From positions 10,974,001-11,038,000 of the forward strand of contig OY540810.1 in assembly GCA_961205875.1 (NCBI GenBank): a stretch of DNA of 64,000 nt. Direction: 5' to 3'. This DNA is from Sialis fuliginosa (Eukaryota; Arthropoda; Insecta; Megaloptera; Sialidae). The position numbers were made by a program, and so were the translations under genes. A model generated the notes under the pieces. It was not told the DNA's origin. It made no database searches and worked only from the letters and a program-made list of their open reading frames with translations. This document shows positions 11,402 through 23,360 of the stretch, in pieces. Position 1 is the first letter of the stretch; each line of letters starts with the position of its first letter.

Positions 11402-12216
11402 TAGGGTGATTCATTTCCGCAAAGTTTTTTATTTTTGAAGTGCTCAAGCACAGTGTTAATCTACATGTAGAAAAAAAAATTCTCACCAAATTTGAGCTCT
11501 TAATTCCGATTTTAAGTACTTACTATTTAAATTTGAATTTTTCCCATTTAAAATGCATGTAAAAAGTAAATTTTTCTTTCAAAGTTATAATGCTTAGCCG
11601 CTTTTTACGATATCGCAAAACGCTTTATCAGGTCTTGTAGAGGATTCCTTGCTCTTCAAAATTGCTCATGGGTTTTTCGATATTGATCGTACTAGTTCAC
11701 CTGCCAGAACTATCGTTTTTTTACACTTCCAGCTATAAAAATGGCTGTAACTCATGAGATATTGGTCAGAGCAATTTGAACCTAAGGACTTTTTTTAAAG
11801 AAAATAAAATTTCCTTTAAAAATAGGTATTTTTTTTCCCCTACTAGTAGCGGTTCGCTCTGAAAAATGAAAAAAACGGTACTTTTTTCAAAAATTTTACT
11901 TTGATAGTTCTGGCAGGTGAACTAGTACGACCAATATCGAAAAACCCATGAGCAATTTTGAAGAGCAAGGAATCCTCTACAAGACCTGATAAAGCGTTTT
12001 GCGATATCGTAAAAAGCGGCTAAGCATTATAACTTTGAAAGAAAAATTTACTTTTTACATGCATTTTAAATGGGAAAAATTCAAATTTAAATAGTAAGTA
12101 CTTAAAATCGGAATTAAGAGCTCAAATTTGGTGAGAATTTTTTTTTCTACATGTAGATTAACACTGTGCTTGAGCACTTCAAAAATAAAAAAACTTTGCG
12201 GAAATGAATCACCCTA
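11402..12216. mobile_element. Fold-back element with long inverted arms (hAT-like)
   Basis: An 815-bp element made of two inverted arms (11402-11714 and 11903-12216, about 313 bp each) around a 188-bp spacer. By eye the arms differ at only two positions (one T in a T-run, one substitution near the inner end). The ends read TAGGGTGATTC and are flanked by identical 8-bp repeats ATACACAA. An 8-bp duplication plus a YARNG-type terminus is typical of hAT transposons. No transposase is encoded, so it is a non-autonomous fold-back or MITE. A transcript through it would fold into a very long hairpin. Confidence 0.88.
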
Positions 12217-12224
12217 ATACACAA
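12217..12224. repeat. Target-site duplication, right (8 bp)
   Basis: ATACACAA, identical to the copy at 11394-11401. Confidence 0.85.
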
Positions 12225-13715
12225 CCATGCATTATTTTTTATATGTAGACATTTTTATGCGCAGAAAGACAAAATTGTAGTCAAATTTGTTGAATTTATA
12301 TGAATATATTATATATAATGTATATATTTTTTAATATAAATGTAATAATGTTATTAACTAGAAAAAGTGTTTTTATTTATTTTATATAAATAAAATACCA
12401 TATATGGCACAAATTCTTGATTAAATTAAAATTTACTGAAGAAAGTTTTAAAAAATATGTTATCTGCAAAAAGAACCCCGCAAAATCCTTATGGGAAATA
12501 ATTTTGGATTCTGATAGTCATTGATGGGTAGATCAAAAGTCTCAACGAGTACTAACAATAAGTCCTAAAAACTCAAACGTTCAAGATATAGCCCTCTTTT
12601 TTTGTAGAATCTTAATTATTTGTATACATATATTCCCAATTCCCAAAGTCTTATATAATCGATTGCTACTACATATAAGAAATTTAATTTTTCAATTCTT
12701 TGGCAAATGAAAGCACATAAAATCATATTGTTACGTTTTTTTTGAATTATAAACTAACCCAATTGTTTCATAGAACCAGTAATATTAAAAAATAATAGCT
12801 AAGACCTGTTCTGAAAAATTATTTATCTTCTGGTGAAAACCGCACTAAAATCAGTTCAGTAGTTTTCGAGATTAGCGTAGAGCTAATAATTTTATTGAAG
12901 TTTTCAACAAAAGTATGGAATACATTAGATCAAATTCATCAATTTAATCATTGTGTACCATATTTTAAGGGTTCTTAACTATTTTTCCAAATAATATTAC
13001 AGTTAAATAAAATTTATGATTCTCTCCACCATACATTGTATGTACTATATGTATACTTTGTATACATGAACAAATCCGATAAATAAACTAACAGCATTTT
13101 TTTGTATTTCAAACATCAATCACAACTACACAGACATACAAAAAATTCAATCGAAAATATAAACAAATCAACGCTTTTTTTATTTCCATTCGCCACTAAT
13201 TATTTCACGAACGTTGATGTCGTGTCACGTGTGAACGTATCATTTATCACGACCCGATAACAATCACGCAAAAGTGTACAACATTAATTTTTACGAAATC
13301 CAAGAAAAACCATCAGTGGTAAACGACATTCAAATAATTGCCATAATCAGAGCACTTGACAAATTACTGCTACGTACATTTACTATGGATATATATGTGT
13401 ACGCGCAGTGGCGTGCCTTTAGTAGGGGTAAGGGAGAACAAGTAATACTGTCACTAATCAGATGATATTCCTAACGAATCAAATACACATTTACATTTCT
13501 ATATTTATATATTGTATACGTGTGTTTAACAGCTTATAATTATATTAATTAATTCTATAATGAGATATTCCTAAATCAATTAAACAATTAACCACTGTTT
13601 GACGTTTTGTTGCTAAGTAGATCAAGTATAGAGTATCCACGAATTAATCTAATTTATCTATCCTGATTTTTTTCTAATTTCTATTTAAAATTAAAAAATA
13701 TATATATAGATTGTA
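12225..13715. other. AT-rich stretch, no feature recognised
   Basis: No gene. The frame at 13274-13465 shows no domain or splice context. 13996-14295 holds a CAGACAGACAGGCAGACAG-type run at 14222 only. Confidence 0.5.
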
Positions 13716-13995
13716 GATACTAGTTGTTACCCGCGACTTCGTCCGCGTGAAATTTAGGTTAGGTAATACAGATTTCTGTTAATTGTCAATAAAACAGGTT
13801 TTTAGTTTCGCATTTGCACGCTAGATGTCTACACCAAAAAAGAATAACCTATCGCGCATGCAAATGTCACACACCCATTTTTGTATCTTATCAATTTTTT
13901 CCTGACAAATTTTATCAAGATCGATTCAAATGGTAACAAACAGACAGACAGAGACAAAGAGACACTTCGGCATTTATAATATTAGTGTGGATAGT
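13716..13995 (+). repeat. Short retroelement-like repeat (family A)
   Basis: Complete-looking copy: CTAGTTGTTACCCGCGACTT at the head, CAAATGTCACACACCCATTT in the middle, AACAAACAGACAGACAGAG, and the tail CATTTATAATATTAGTGTGG. Confidence 0.8.
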
Positions 13996-14295
13996 AGAGC
14001 CTTTCCACTATAATAGATTAATTCAGACGAGGGGGTATCCAATAAAACCATTATACAATAATAATGTAAATTTCCCGAAAAAATACTTTCGATTGTTGAA
14101 ATTTGAATCATTTACAGATCAATAAAAAAATCTCAATCTTACATTTTTTTAATTCCTTACAAATAAGGGATTACAAAAAATACCAAAAACATAAAACGAT
14201 TCAGTAGCTAGAAGGATGTGACAGACAGACAGGCAGACAGTGTTGATTCCATCGAAGTCTTCCTTTTTTATTTTTTCTAATTTCGGTACGAAAAA

Positions 14296-14557
14296 TTAAC
14301 AAAAAAAAATAGGTGTGACTGTGTCGGGATGCACAGTCGAGAGATTGACGTGAATACGTTCCAAATCCAAGATCTCGTCATTTGCGTTTGCGGTAATGGG
14401 ATTAGATAAAACTCAAACTTATGATCTGTTTGCGCCGTCGTTGATCAAGTCGCTAACTTTCGCATTTTGGCGTACTCTGTACCTTCTGACCCTTTCAGCT
14501 GCTTTATTTGTCCAATGCATACTTCATACTGGCTTTTGCGCGTGTTTTAGACGACAT
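14296..14557 (-). pseudogene. Decayed coding segment with basic AERVRRYR motif
   Basis: On the minus strand a start codon at 14557 opens MSSKTRAKASMKYALD. After a frameshift the reading continues as WTNKAAERVRRYRVRQNAKV, then LINDGANRS, two stops, and VLSNPITANANDEILDLERI, ending before 14296. The basic AERVRRYR-type motif is common at the N-termini of proteins encoded by insect transposable elements, so a transposon-derived fragment is the best guess. The parent family is not identified. The segment is richer in G+C and CpG than its surroundings, as decayed coding DNA often is. A host-gene fragment is possible. The overlapping + strand frame at 14396-14608 is taken as a shadow. Confidence 0.55.
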
Positions 14558-15470
14558 TATGATATATTTTTTATTATCATTATGTATTTTAAGTTTTTCA
14601 CTCACTAAAACTGGTTTAATGTTTTGATTTGTGCTTGCACCTTGTAGATTTAATATAGCAGCTCTGAGTGTCTAGCTATACTGATTGTAAATTTACACTA
14701 GCGCGCAAAATGATCGCTGAGCGTTTAGCCTCCTTTCGCCCGTACCGTATTTCCGCGGGGTTGGCTCAGTGTTTAATGTATACGGACCAATACGCCGATT
14801 AGAATGATACCAAAATCATCCCAGTCGAACTTTTAGTTTCTTTGTTATTTAATGGTTTTAGATCACCCTAAAGACGTTACATCAAGTTCTGAAATACCTC
14901 TTAGTATCTGCCTGGCGTAAAACACTTCACGTCAAAACTTTAATTTGTAAGAAAAATATTCTAAAAACGATTCCAAAAACTTGTTTTTCGAATTTTAGGG
15001 GCTTAAAAACTAATAAATATATCATATTAGTACATACATTCATTTTGATAAAAAGTATTTATAAAATCAAACAAAATACAAAAAAACCGAAAACATTTTT
15101 TTTGTATTTGTAAAAAGGGACGCCACTGTAAGCTCCCGATGGATATACCCACACTTTACCCATTCTCCCTCCCTTCCACTCACTTTCTAGATCTCATATG
15201 TTACCACCTTCAGCAGTGGAAGAGGAATAAATTAACTGCTATAGGATTTTTTTCTTGTATCTACATCGCTACATGCACTGATATTTGCTCACTTTTTTTC
15301 TTCCCTTATGAAAAATATTTACATTACCTCTGTTGATATGTACATTACATGAAGAAACGTGTATTCGACTTGAGGAAATTTGGTGTTATATTTGTGAGTG
15401 AATAATTTTATAAGCGCGGTATATTTTTTTCTTCATTATACACATACCTACATTCTACATACTAGTATTA
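14558..15470. other. Partly G+C-richer stretch, no gene recognised
   Basis: 14690-14800 is CpG-containing (for example GTACCGTATTTCCGCGGGG) without a credible reading frame. The rest is AT-rich. The frame at 15139-15336 is unsupported. Confidence 0.45.
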
Positions 15471-15880
15471 TACAGGGTGGTCCGGTTTGGGATACAGATA
15501 TTTTAGGAACTGACTTCCTATGAGTAAAAAATTGTAGAAGGGGGGTTTATCTTCAATACCTTCTGAGCTACAGATTGTTTAAAAAGTTCCATCAGAATAG
15601 TACCTATACGTACTTATAAACAAAAATTATCTCAAAACTTCTAAAGTAACGTAACTAGACAAACCATTATTAATCAGTTTCATAGGTAATTAACTAACAT
15701 ATGTATTTTTCAGTTTAACCGTTATTGCTAGCCGTGTTTCCAGTTATTGCTCATCAAAGTAAAATATATATATATTTTTTTATTTTTATGAAAATGACAT
15801 TTTTCTCCAAAAATGTTCATCTTAAGAATGTAGGCTTACAACATAAAATTTATAAAAACGTAAAATTGTCTTAATCACAA
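15471..15880 (+). repeat. Family H repeat (TACAGGGTGGTCC head)
   Basis: TACAGGGTGGTCCGGTTTGG, GATACAGATATTTTAGGA, TAATTAACTAACATATG and GTGTTTCCAGTTATTGCTCA. The copy at 32640-33019 has the same blocks inverted, with about 20 percent divergence by eye. Confidence 0.7.
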
Positions 15881-16386
15881 CAAAATTGTCAAAATATGTC
15901 TGCAGATTTTTAAAAAACGTAAGGGTTTGAATATTGAATTAATTCAATATCTTTCGGACCTGATAAAAATATTTTTTTAAATGAGCTGGCCATGTTGTAA
16001 AAAAAGTCACGTTAACGGAGACATTGGGTCAGATTGACCCATCAACAACTCTGAGGAGGAATATCACACCACGTTTCTGTGATAAATTCAAACTAATTAA
16101 TGTCAGCTGTTCAACATGATTCAGTTTGAAGGTAGACTGGCAGATAAGTAAAGTAATTTCGTTTTGTTAATGGAGCTTTTCATAAATGTCGTTGAGTCAG
16201 ATCGACCACACGTCTCGACTGGCGGATAGTACATATAGTATTTATTTTTTATTATAACTGATTATTAACGGTCCAGCCCATAGAATATTATGGAAATGGT
16301 TCAAAAATAATATAGATTTTAATTATAGATAGAATTTACCTGCGTTTATTTCTTATTTATTTCCTTCTTAATACATCGATCTAATA

Positions 16387-16744
16387 ACACAGCCACACAA
16401 AAAAAAGTACGGAGCCAAAAAAGCGACCTATTGTAGTATTGGACGAAATCCAATTTTTTGAAATTTTCTGCTTACTAGTTTTTTATTATTTGACCTTGAA
16501 TTTTGGGTTTAGTTTAAATTTTTCCAAAAAAAGTGTGCGATACCAAAAAAGCAACCTATATAGTATTGCAGTATTGGTCGAGCATAGTCGAAATCCAAAT
16601 TTTCGGAATTTTCTGCTTGCCAGTTTTTTTTTTAAAACTAGTTAACAGAAAATTACAAAAATGTGGATTTCAACTATGCTCGACCAATACTACAATGCTA
16701 TATAGGTCGCATTTTTGGCTCCGCACTTTTTTGTGTAGCTGTGT
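16387..16744. mobile_element. 358-bp inverted-repeat element (ACACAGC ends)
   Basis: ACACAGCCACACAAAAAAA and the complement ACACAGCTACACAAAAAA continue into GTACGGAGCC and GTGCGGAGCC and CGACCTAT. A second inner pair (GTATTGGTCGAGCATAGT at about 16570 against ACTATGCTCGACCAATAC at 16673) gives a nested hairpin. The frames at 16439-16645 and 16533-16802 are this repeat. Confidence 0.75.
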
Positions 16745-16800
16745 AATCCATACTAATATTATAAATGCGAATGTAACTCTGTCTGATTATTTGTTACCTT
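16745..16800 (-). repeat. Family A tail fragment
   Basis: AATCCATACTAATATTATAA then CTCTGTCTG: only the last 55 bp of family A, directly against the right end of the MITE at 16387-16744. Confidence 0.65.
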
Positions 16801-18839
16801 AAATAAATAATAAATATCTAACATAACGGTAACCAAAAAATATTTAATGAAGAAACTCATCTTCTATCTTTTTTGTCTTTTCTTGAAAACGCAAAGTAGA
16901 TTTGAGCTATCAACTTCGCAATGACCAAAATGGTCGTAAAACTTCAAAAAATTTTAGTTCCAGAAATTGATTTGAGATATGACACAGGTTATTTTCGAAG
17001 ATAAACAAGAGAACGAGATTTGGTGACTTTAACTCACAAATAAAACTGTATAACCTTATCAAATATCTCATCAATAAAGATCAAAACCTTTCACATGTAA
17101 AACAAAACATGCAATCGTCAATTATTTACTTTGTAACAAAAACCAGCGACGCATCTGAAGTAGGGGAAAGGGGGCGTAAAGCTATAATGGCGTGGAACTT
17201 GGGCTTAGTCGTCCATATAATTATGTAAAAATGTACAAACAAAAAACAGTTACTCACCGAACCAAGATGAGATGCTGGCACACTTATGATCACTGGATCC
17301 AATTTGAATCTCAAATGCGTCATAAGCGAGACGGTGGCATTATGTAAAGCGTATGATAATTCCAGACAGATTTGATAAATTGTGATGGGTTTTTCACGTC
17401 AACTTAAATGAATTGTTCTCGAGAAGCACTACCTACACCACCTGGGTGTCTTTGAGGAAGAGATTACATTTTACAGACGCACCTAAACTCGTACACATTA
17501 TTAATGAATCAACGTCCGCGTCGGTACAAATGCAAGAATTATGTATATGACTGTGTGTGCGTATATGTGATCATTATACCAATTTGGTGATTTGTTTTTG
17601 TCACCGAGAACAGTTGGTAATCGTCGGTCATTGTTGCCGCTTCATGTCTCAGATTTAAAGCTACTAAAGCACTTTACACACAGTTAATTATGATATACAA
17701 TCAAGTTTATATGATTTATTTGTGAATAAATCATAGTATCAAAATTTAATAAAAGTGTGTGTATGTGTACTGTGACGTGATTTCTAATTAAGTACTTATT
17801 TATATTATATTTTTCCAAACTAATATTTGTAATAATAACGAAAACAATTAAAAATTACTTCAATACATTAACATAAAACATAGATCCTAATTGTACTGCT
17901 AATGTAAACATAATACGAAATAATAACCCGTGCAGACATTGCACAAGCTACCAAAAATATAACGCACTTGCAGCGAATCTGACAAAGACAAGCATACGGT
18001 AATGTAAGCCACTGAGAGAGTGAGAGCGTTATGTATTTTCGAAGATTGTTTTTTTTCCTCGTTCGGCTCCCCCGAATTTACCCGAATGAGCTATTCACTT
18101 TCGAGCATGGTGCATTTGACTTATTCACTGCCCAGAAAAAATCTGTACGCGGTACACCAAAAGTAGTCTATTTTCTCTCGTCTATGAAATTGAGACAAGA
18201 GTGGTGAAATTTTGACAAGACGAGTATTTCAACATTACTGCAAATCTACTACGTAATACTGAGAGTACAGTGTACGTGTGTCTACTTATATAAAGCAAAT
18301 CTTTCTAGTTAAATGATCAAAGCTATGAAATAATTAATATAAAAAATCATGGAAAATAATATATTATATCAAACATTTATTTCTATAATAAACCGTAAAA
18401 TAAAAAATAAGAAATTCTGTCTGTCAGTCGTAGCTTCCTAATTACTCAACGATTTGACCTAAAGAACTGAAATTTTATAAAATGGTGGACCAATAATAGA
18501 CCTGACTTAAAAAATTGTTTTTAGCACTTTTTAAAGGAGGTGGGAAGGAAGGCAAAAAGTATATTTATTCAATTTCGGCATGTAAAGGAATCAAATGAAA
18601 GCTGACAATTCAAAGAATTTAAATATGTAAACGTATTGTTTTTACTAAAATCTTTGTTTCACAAATTTTCAATAAAAACGTAAAAAAATATTTTCCCCTT
18701 GCCTAAATCTCCAATATTAACAATGAGAAATATAAAAAAAAACTGAGAATTTGTAATTGTTATTAAAATATTAATCCATCTGTTTTTTTTTACTAAAAAG
18801 AAATTAAATTAACATTTAATTGTATAAAATGAAAAACTA
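16801..18839. other. No confirmed gene; one candidate minus-strand exon
   Basis: A possible exon lies at 17258-17447 on the minus strand (see findings). 17510-18250 is less AT-rich, with TG-rich and pyrimidine tracts. A retroelement-like CTGTCTGTCAGTCGTAGC motif lies at 18418. Confidence 0.4.
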
Positions 18840-19285
18840 TACAGTACGAGGCACTAATACGAAAACTCGACTCACACTTGACATTGTTTAAAATTTAAGA
18901 GTATCCATTTTATTTTCAAAATTCGCATATTATTTCAAACGGATCAATCGGTTCAAATTCGACACGTTTTAAAGATGAAACGCTAAGGAGAGTGAGTAGA
19001 TGTATAAGAGAAAGAAGGATGAATAACCCATGCGTACAAGTTAATTAACGTCGATTATGCGTGAGAGAGAGAAATGGGAAATGATTAAAAGAAAGATGGA
19101 TGAATGTGTACAAGTCAGTTTACGTTGGTGTCAAGCTACATGATTTGTATACGATTTTTGTGTTAAAACTTAAAATAATACATTTGATTATTAAGTTAAT
19201 AATCGTATATTTTATTTATTTAATTCACATAGTAAATGAAAACAAAATAAGTTTCACTTCAACCGTGCGCTTATGTGGATGAGGC
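18840..19285 (+). repeat. Family M repeat
   Basis: Starts AACTATACAGTACGAGGCAC and contains GAGTGAGTAGATGTATAAGA, ATGCGTACAAGTTAATTAAC and a right end GTGCGCTTATGTGGATGAGG. The opening motif recurs in diverged form at 60885-60935. The frame at 19100-19282 is within it. Confidence 0.55.
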
Positions 19286-19956
19286 ATACACCACTTTTTT
19301 GTTTTGAAATTAATTATGTTATCATGTAACTAATTATATATTGTTAATGTGATACATGTAATACATTATTATAACAACAAACTCAATAATGAATTAATGG
19401 ATATCTAGCCACAACAAATAACATACCGGTATCCAGTTGAAACTATTAGACATTTTAAGTTGAATACAATCCATTTAATATTAATACAGTAGCTGTATAC
19501 CGCTTGCAATAATTTTATAATTAGTGAACGGCCGTAGAATTTATACAACATCGATTTTATTGTAATGAATTTAAGTTAACACATTTGCATACGATATAAA
19601 TGTGTGCGCGCGTAAAATATATTGTTTTATTTGCATATACGTGTGTGTTATGTAATTTATCACCAATTTTATGAAAATAGATCAATAATGTGTCAAATTT
19701 AAATATGGTTTTATTGTTTATTACTATGTTTGTAGTTTATATTTAATATTGCAAGATAGGATACGGTTTAATCATTTGAATTAAAGTTGGATGCAAAGTG
19801 ATAATAATTATACTGGTCAATAGCCATTTAACTGCAGGGTAGACAACAACTTTTTTAGTGTCATTTGGGAACGGTGAATCCAAAAATGATCATCATTTTC
19901 TCAATTAGCTCTTGTTTTTGCGATATTACCAAAAAACGTTTTTTTCGATATACAAA

Positions 19957-20190
19957 TCGTCGGGTTACTGCAAAAACCAGATAAGTCACATTTTATAGTT
20001 TCTAAGATATCTGGTTCTAATTGGTTAAATTTTGGTCAAAGTGGACTTACCTTATTTTTACACATGCGTACTGACCCTTTATATCTGTAAGAGATTTATC
20101 ATGTTTTTACAGTAGACGTAGGTAGTGTAGAAATGTACTTAACTAAAAAAATGTAAATAGGAGTATCTGGTTTTTGCAGTAACCCGACGA
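19957..20190. mobile_element. 234-bp inverted-repeat element
   Basis: The ends are TCGTCGGGTTACTGCAAAAA then CCAGATA, and its exact complement at 20164-20190. It sits in an AT-rich stretch. No target duplication could be fixed because the ends are palindromic with their flanks. Confidence 0.65.
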
Positions 20191-21585
20191 AATATTCAAA
20201 TGTGTATATTTTTTTTTTTAATAAAATACTTCAACCAAAGATCATTCGTAATGTAGCTATGGATCTTAATTGAACTAAAAAATCTTAAATTATACCCATT
20301 CATAAAGTTATACCTTTCGAAAATTATGTTTTAAACGAACAAAAATTGATTTTTTAGCCAAAATTCGATAATTTTCAAAATTCAAAGTGCTGTTATACTA
20401 ACAATTTTTGTCCAATTTTAATGCAATTTACTTTTGTAGCTTTATCTTTATTCTTTATTGTGTTAAAATTTTAACGTAATCAAATAAAAATTGGAGAAAT
20501 GATTTCAAAAAAAAACCGCGCGTGTGAAAATTGGTAGTTACGGTCATTTCCGCTGATTTTTAAATTAATTTACATCACGAACTAAACGGCAAAAGTATTT
20601 TTTTCAATTTTGACATAATCTGTAATATTCAATTAATCTTATATTTAGATTTTTTAATAATTTATCTAATCTGATATATACATAATAATACAAATAGTTG
20701 CCGTTATGCTAAAAGTATTAACTTTGATAAATAATTTCTCTAAACTGTACGGTATATCTTTTTCAAATTGCAGATATCATCAACGCATGGATTATTTTTA
20801 AATTCACATTTTTATCTAATTACTAGAGATTGGAAAAATAGTTTTTCAACTATTGCGTAAAAATGCATTTATTGTAATATTTATTACATATCTCCACCGT
20901 TTTCAGAAAACTGGTTTGATTGAACAGAATTTAAAATCAACTATTTGCAATTACCTTTCCAACTATTTTTAAATTATTTGCGACACTTTTTACTACTTCG
21001 TTTGCACTAATTATTATTAAATCGTAAAAAAAACTATTTATCAACTATTTTCCGAAAAAAAATTTAACTAGTAACTATTTCATTGAAAATAACAACTATT
21101 TTTCCAATCTCTATTAATTACTCGTCTAGTGATAGAACCACCTTAAATACATTTGCAAAACAATTTCTCATCTTTTGTCTCAAATTAGTCACCAGTATCT
21201 GAACGACCCAATTTCATCCAGGTACCGCTACAGTACATTGTTATTTATGAATATTCTGTTCACATCTCCAACCCCACGTTTGCTTACTTCACACGTTGTC
21301 TAGACGCACGATGACATTTAATAACAAATGCGTCTTCAATAAATTTCCACGCCGACTGCATTAACACTGTTACTGCACACATAACACATAAATTACCATA
21401 ACACAATGTCGGTATCTACTTGCTCAATAAATAATAGTTAATCAAGAAACAACACGACTAACAATAAGCCATCCCTGTACTTCGTGTGTGAAACATGTCA
21501 TGCCCAGAACCGGATTCAGGATGTACTTACCTACTTTAATTATACACACGTATTAAGTGTTATTTGCTTCTGAGCATATAGGTGT
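20191..21585. other. AT-rich stretch, no feature recognised
   Basis: No gene; 21180-21480 is somewhat less AT-rich. The same is true of 19286-19956. Confidence 0.5.
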
Positions 21586-21840
21586 GGTTGTTCTACCAGC
21601 CAACGTTTCGTCGCACATTGCAGTGGACATCTTCAAGTTTATTGGAAGATGTGCTATGAAACGTTATAGTCAATAGAACAACCAAAACGTGATTTGTACC
21701 CACAAACTAAGATTATGATACTTTCATTACTCACGTATAGATTTAGTTGTTCTATTTGCCAACGTTTCATCGCTCATTGAAATGGACATCTTCAGGGTTC
21801 TCTTGGAAGATGTACGATGAGCGACTTATATCCAGACGCT
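21586..21840. repeat. Two palindromic units with a hammerhead-like core
   Basis: Unit 1 (21586-21683) begins TGGTTGTTCTA and ends TAGAACAACCA. Unit 2 starts at about 21743 with TTTAGTTGTTCTA. Each holds an inverted pair around GGACATCTTC and GAAGATGT. On the minus strand unit 2 has CTGAAGA (21795-21789), a stem-loop GTCCATTTCAATGAGCGAT, then GAAACGTTGG (GAAA at 21768-21765), which resembles the hammerhead ribozyme core. Unit 1 has TTGAAGA in place of CTGAAGA. Activity is not claimed. Confidence 0.5.
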
Positions 21841-21905
21841 AAGATCTATATCAAAATAACCGTGGAAACCGAAAAGCTTGTATAACGGTAAATAATGTAG
21901 GTAGA

Positions 21906-22155
21906 GAACTAGCTGTTACTCGCGACTTCGTTCGCGTGGAAATTAGGTTACGTAATACAGATTTTTACAGCTAAACCGCTGAACTCATCTTGATGAAATT
22001 TGGTAGATGACTTGCATCCTGAGGAAGGATACAGGCTACATTGTATCCCGAAAAAGTTATGAAATAAAAAATAGGTGTGTGACATTTATACGCATTTCAG
22101 GTTAAACAGAAATCTGTATACGGACGAAGTCGCGCGGGTATAACAGCTACTTGAT
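21906..22155. repeat. Family A chimera with a head at both ends
   Basis: Left end CTAGCTGTTACTCGCGACTT (head, + strand). Right end GACGAAGTCGCGCGGGTATA then ACAGCTACTT, the complement of the same head. In between is part of the body with GTGTGTGACATTTATACGCA in minus orientation. The tail is missing. Two copies seem to have recombined or inserted into each other. Confidence 0.7.
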
Positions 22156-23052
22156 GACGGGCCTAAGCTTGGCTAAATATTGAGTTGCCAAGTGTTGCTT
22201 TTTCGATGTTAGTCCCAGTCCAGGTCAACCTTCAGATACCGAGCTCCAATCACCTATTCGTTACCTTTTGTTATTTTGTATAGAAAAGATTCTGGGCCAG
22301 CCTTGGTACTATATTGGTCCGAGTCTTGAACAAAGTTATCATTTGTATTTTGACCCCTTGTTGGCTAGCATTGGTGCAAGCCTGGACCAACCGTGGCACC
22401 TTTGTAATTTCCTACAGATCTTTATAATACCGGGCATAAGAAAACAAAATTTAACTAAATTTAAATTTGAGTTGAATTGACTTTGAGCTTTATAATCGGC
22501 AATATTTTTCGTCGATAAAAAAGCAAATTACGATATTTCATCAACAATTTCATTAATATAAACCAAATCAATCCAAATCCAATTAAAGCCGAAACTATGT
22601 TCGCGTTATGTAATTACCTATCACTGATCCCGATATATTTCAGGTAAAACAGTCCACCCCTGCTATTTGTGCCGAATCAGATGTTGTGAATATAAATTAG
22701 TATATATGAGGGGTGACATCACATGGCGTAAGGGTTGTAGATTCAGAGATAATGTAGTTGCTGTGCCGTTTTAGCGCACCGTTGCGGGGTCGTGCAAATT
22801 ATACGCTACTAAAAGCATTTCACGACTTGTTCCACTCACGGTCATCCCCCCTACGCCCCGTTCTTCACGCAGATTTCCCCTCCCATAACTAAAGCCGTTA
22901 GTTTAGACGTGTCTATCGTGGCTAGGGGTCGGTAACGATACATCGATGTGTTGATTTAGATACATTGGTGGATTGTAAATGCAGAGAATATCAGGAGCTG
23001 TGAGTGTTAGTTAATTTAAGGTTTTAAACGTAATGGTTAATTTTTGTTTATA
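22156..23052. other. Partly G+C-richer stretch, no gene recognised
   Basis: 22700-22960 contains AGTTTAGACGTGTCTATCG, which recurs at 24157-24176, so part of it is repetitive. The frame at 22268-22480 is low-complexity (recurring TGGNCC-like phrases). Confidence 0.45.
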
Positions 23053-23360
23053 TACAGGATGATTTACAACTAGTGTAAAAAAAGAGCTAGTCTTTTACGC
23101 AAAATTATTGTTTATTTAATATCTCGAGAACCCATTTTGCTACAGTTATGAAATTTGATACAAGCTTTGATATTAATAAATGTTATCGATTTCCAGTATC
23201 AAATAATAATAATTTAGTCCATGGGTGTATAGGACCAGTGGGTGCGCAGATTTTTATCAAATATTTTTTTGTTCTTGAATTTTTTCCTGAGTTGGGTAAT
23301 TGTAAAAGATTATATGATACAAAATACACAAAAATATACTTTGTTCATTTGTCATAAGAT
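23053..23360 (+). repeat. TACAGGATG-headed repeat (family N)
   Basis: It starts TACAGGATGATTTACA and contains ATATCTCGAGAACCCATTTT. It aligns without gaps over about 129 bases (23145-23273) to 38738-38866 inside the element at 38568-39458. The frame at 23148-23357 falls in this repeat. Aligned frames differ at many amino-acid-changing positions, so no coding constraint is evident. Confidence 0.6.

Noticed and set aside
16020..16210. GGGTCAGATTGACCC palindrome as a transposon end
   Set aside because: A second GAGTCAGATCGACC lies in direct, not inverted, orientation and no element boundaries could be set.
16439..16802. Overlapping + strand frames as genes
   Set aside because: They lie wholly within or across the 358-bp inverted-repeat element at 16387-16744.
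18940..18970. tRNA-type B-box-like GGTTCAAATTCG
   Set aside because: Does not fit the B-box consensus at its last positions, and no cloverleaf or A-box is visible.
22268..22480. 70-aa frame with repeated Trp/Pro phrases
   Set aside because: Derived from low-complexity TTGGNNC-like phrases; no domain.
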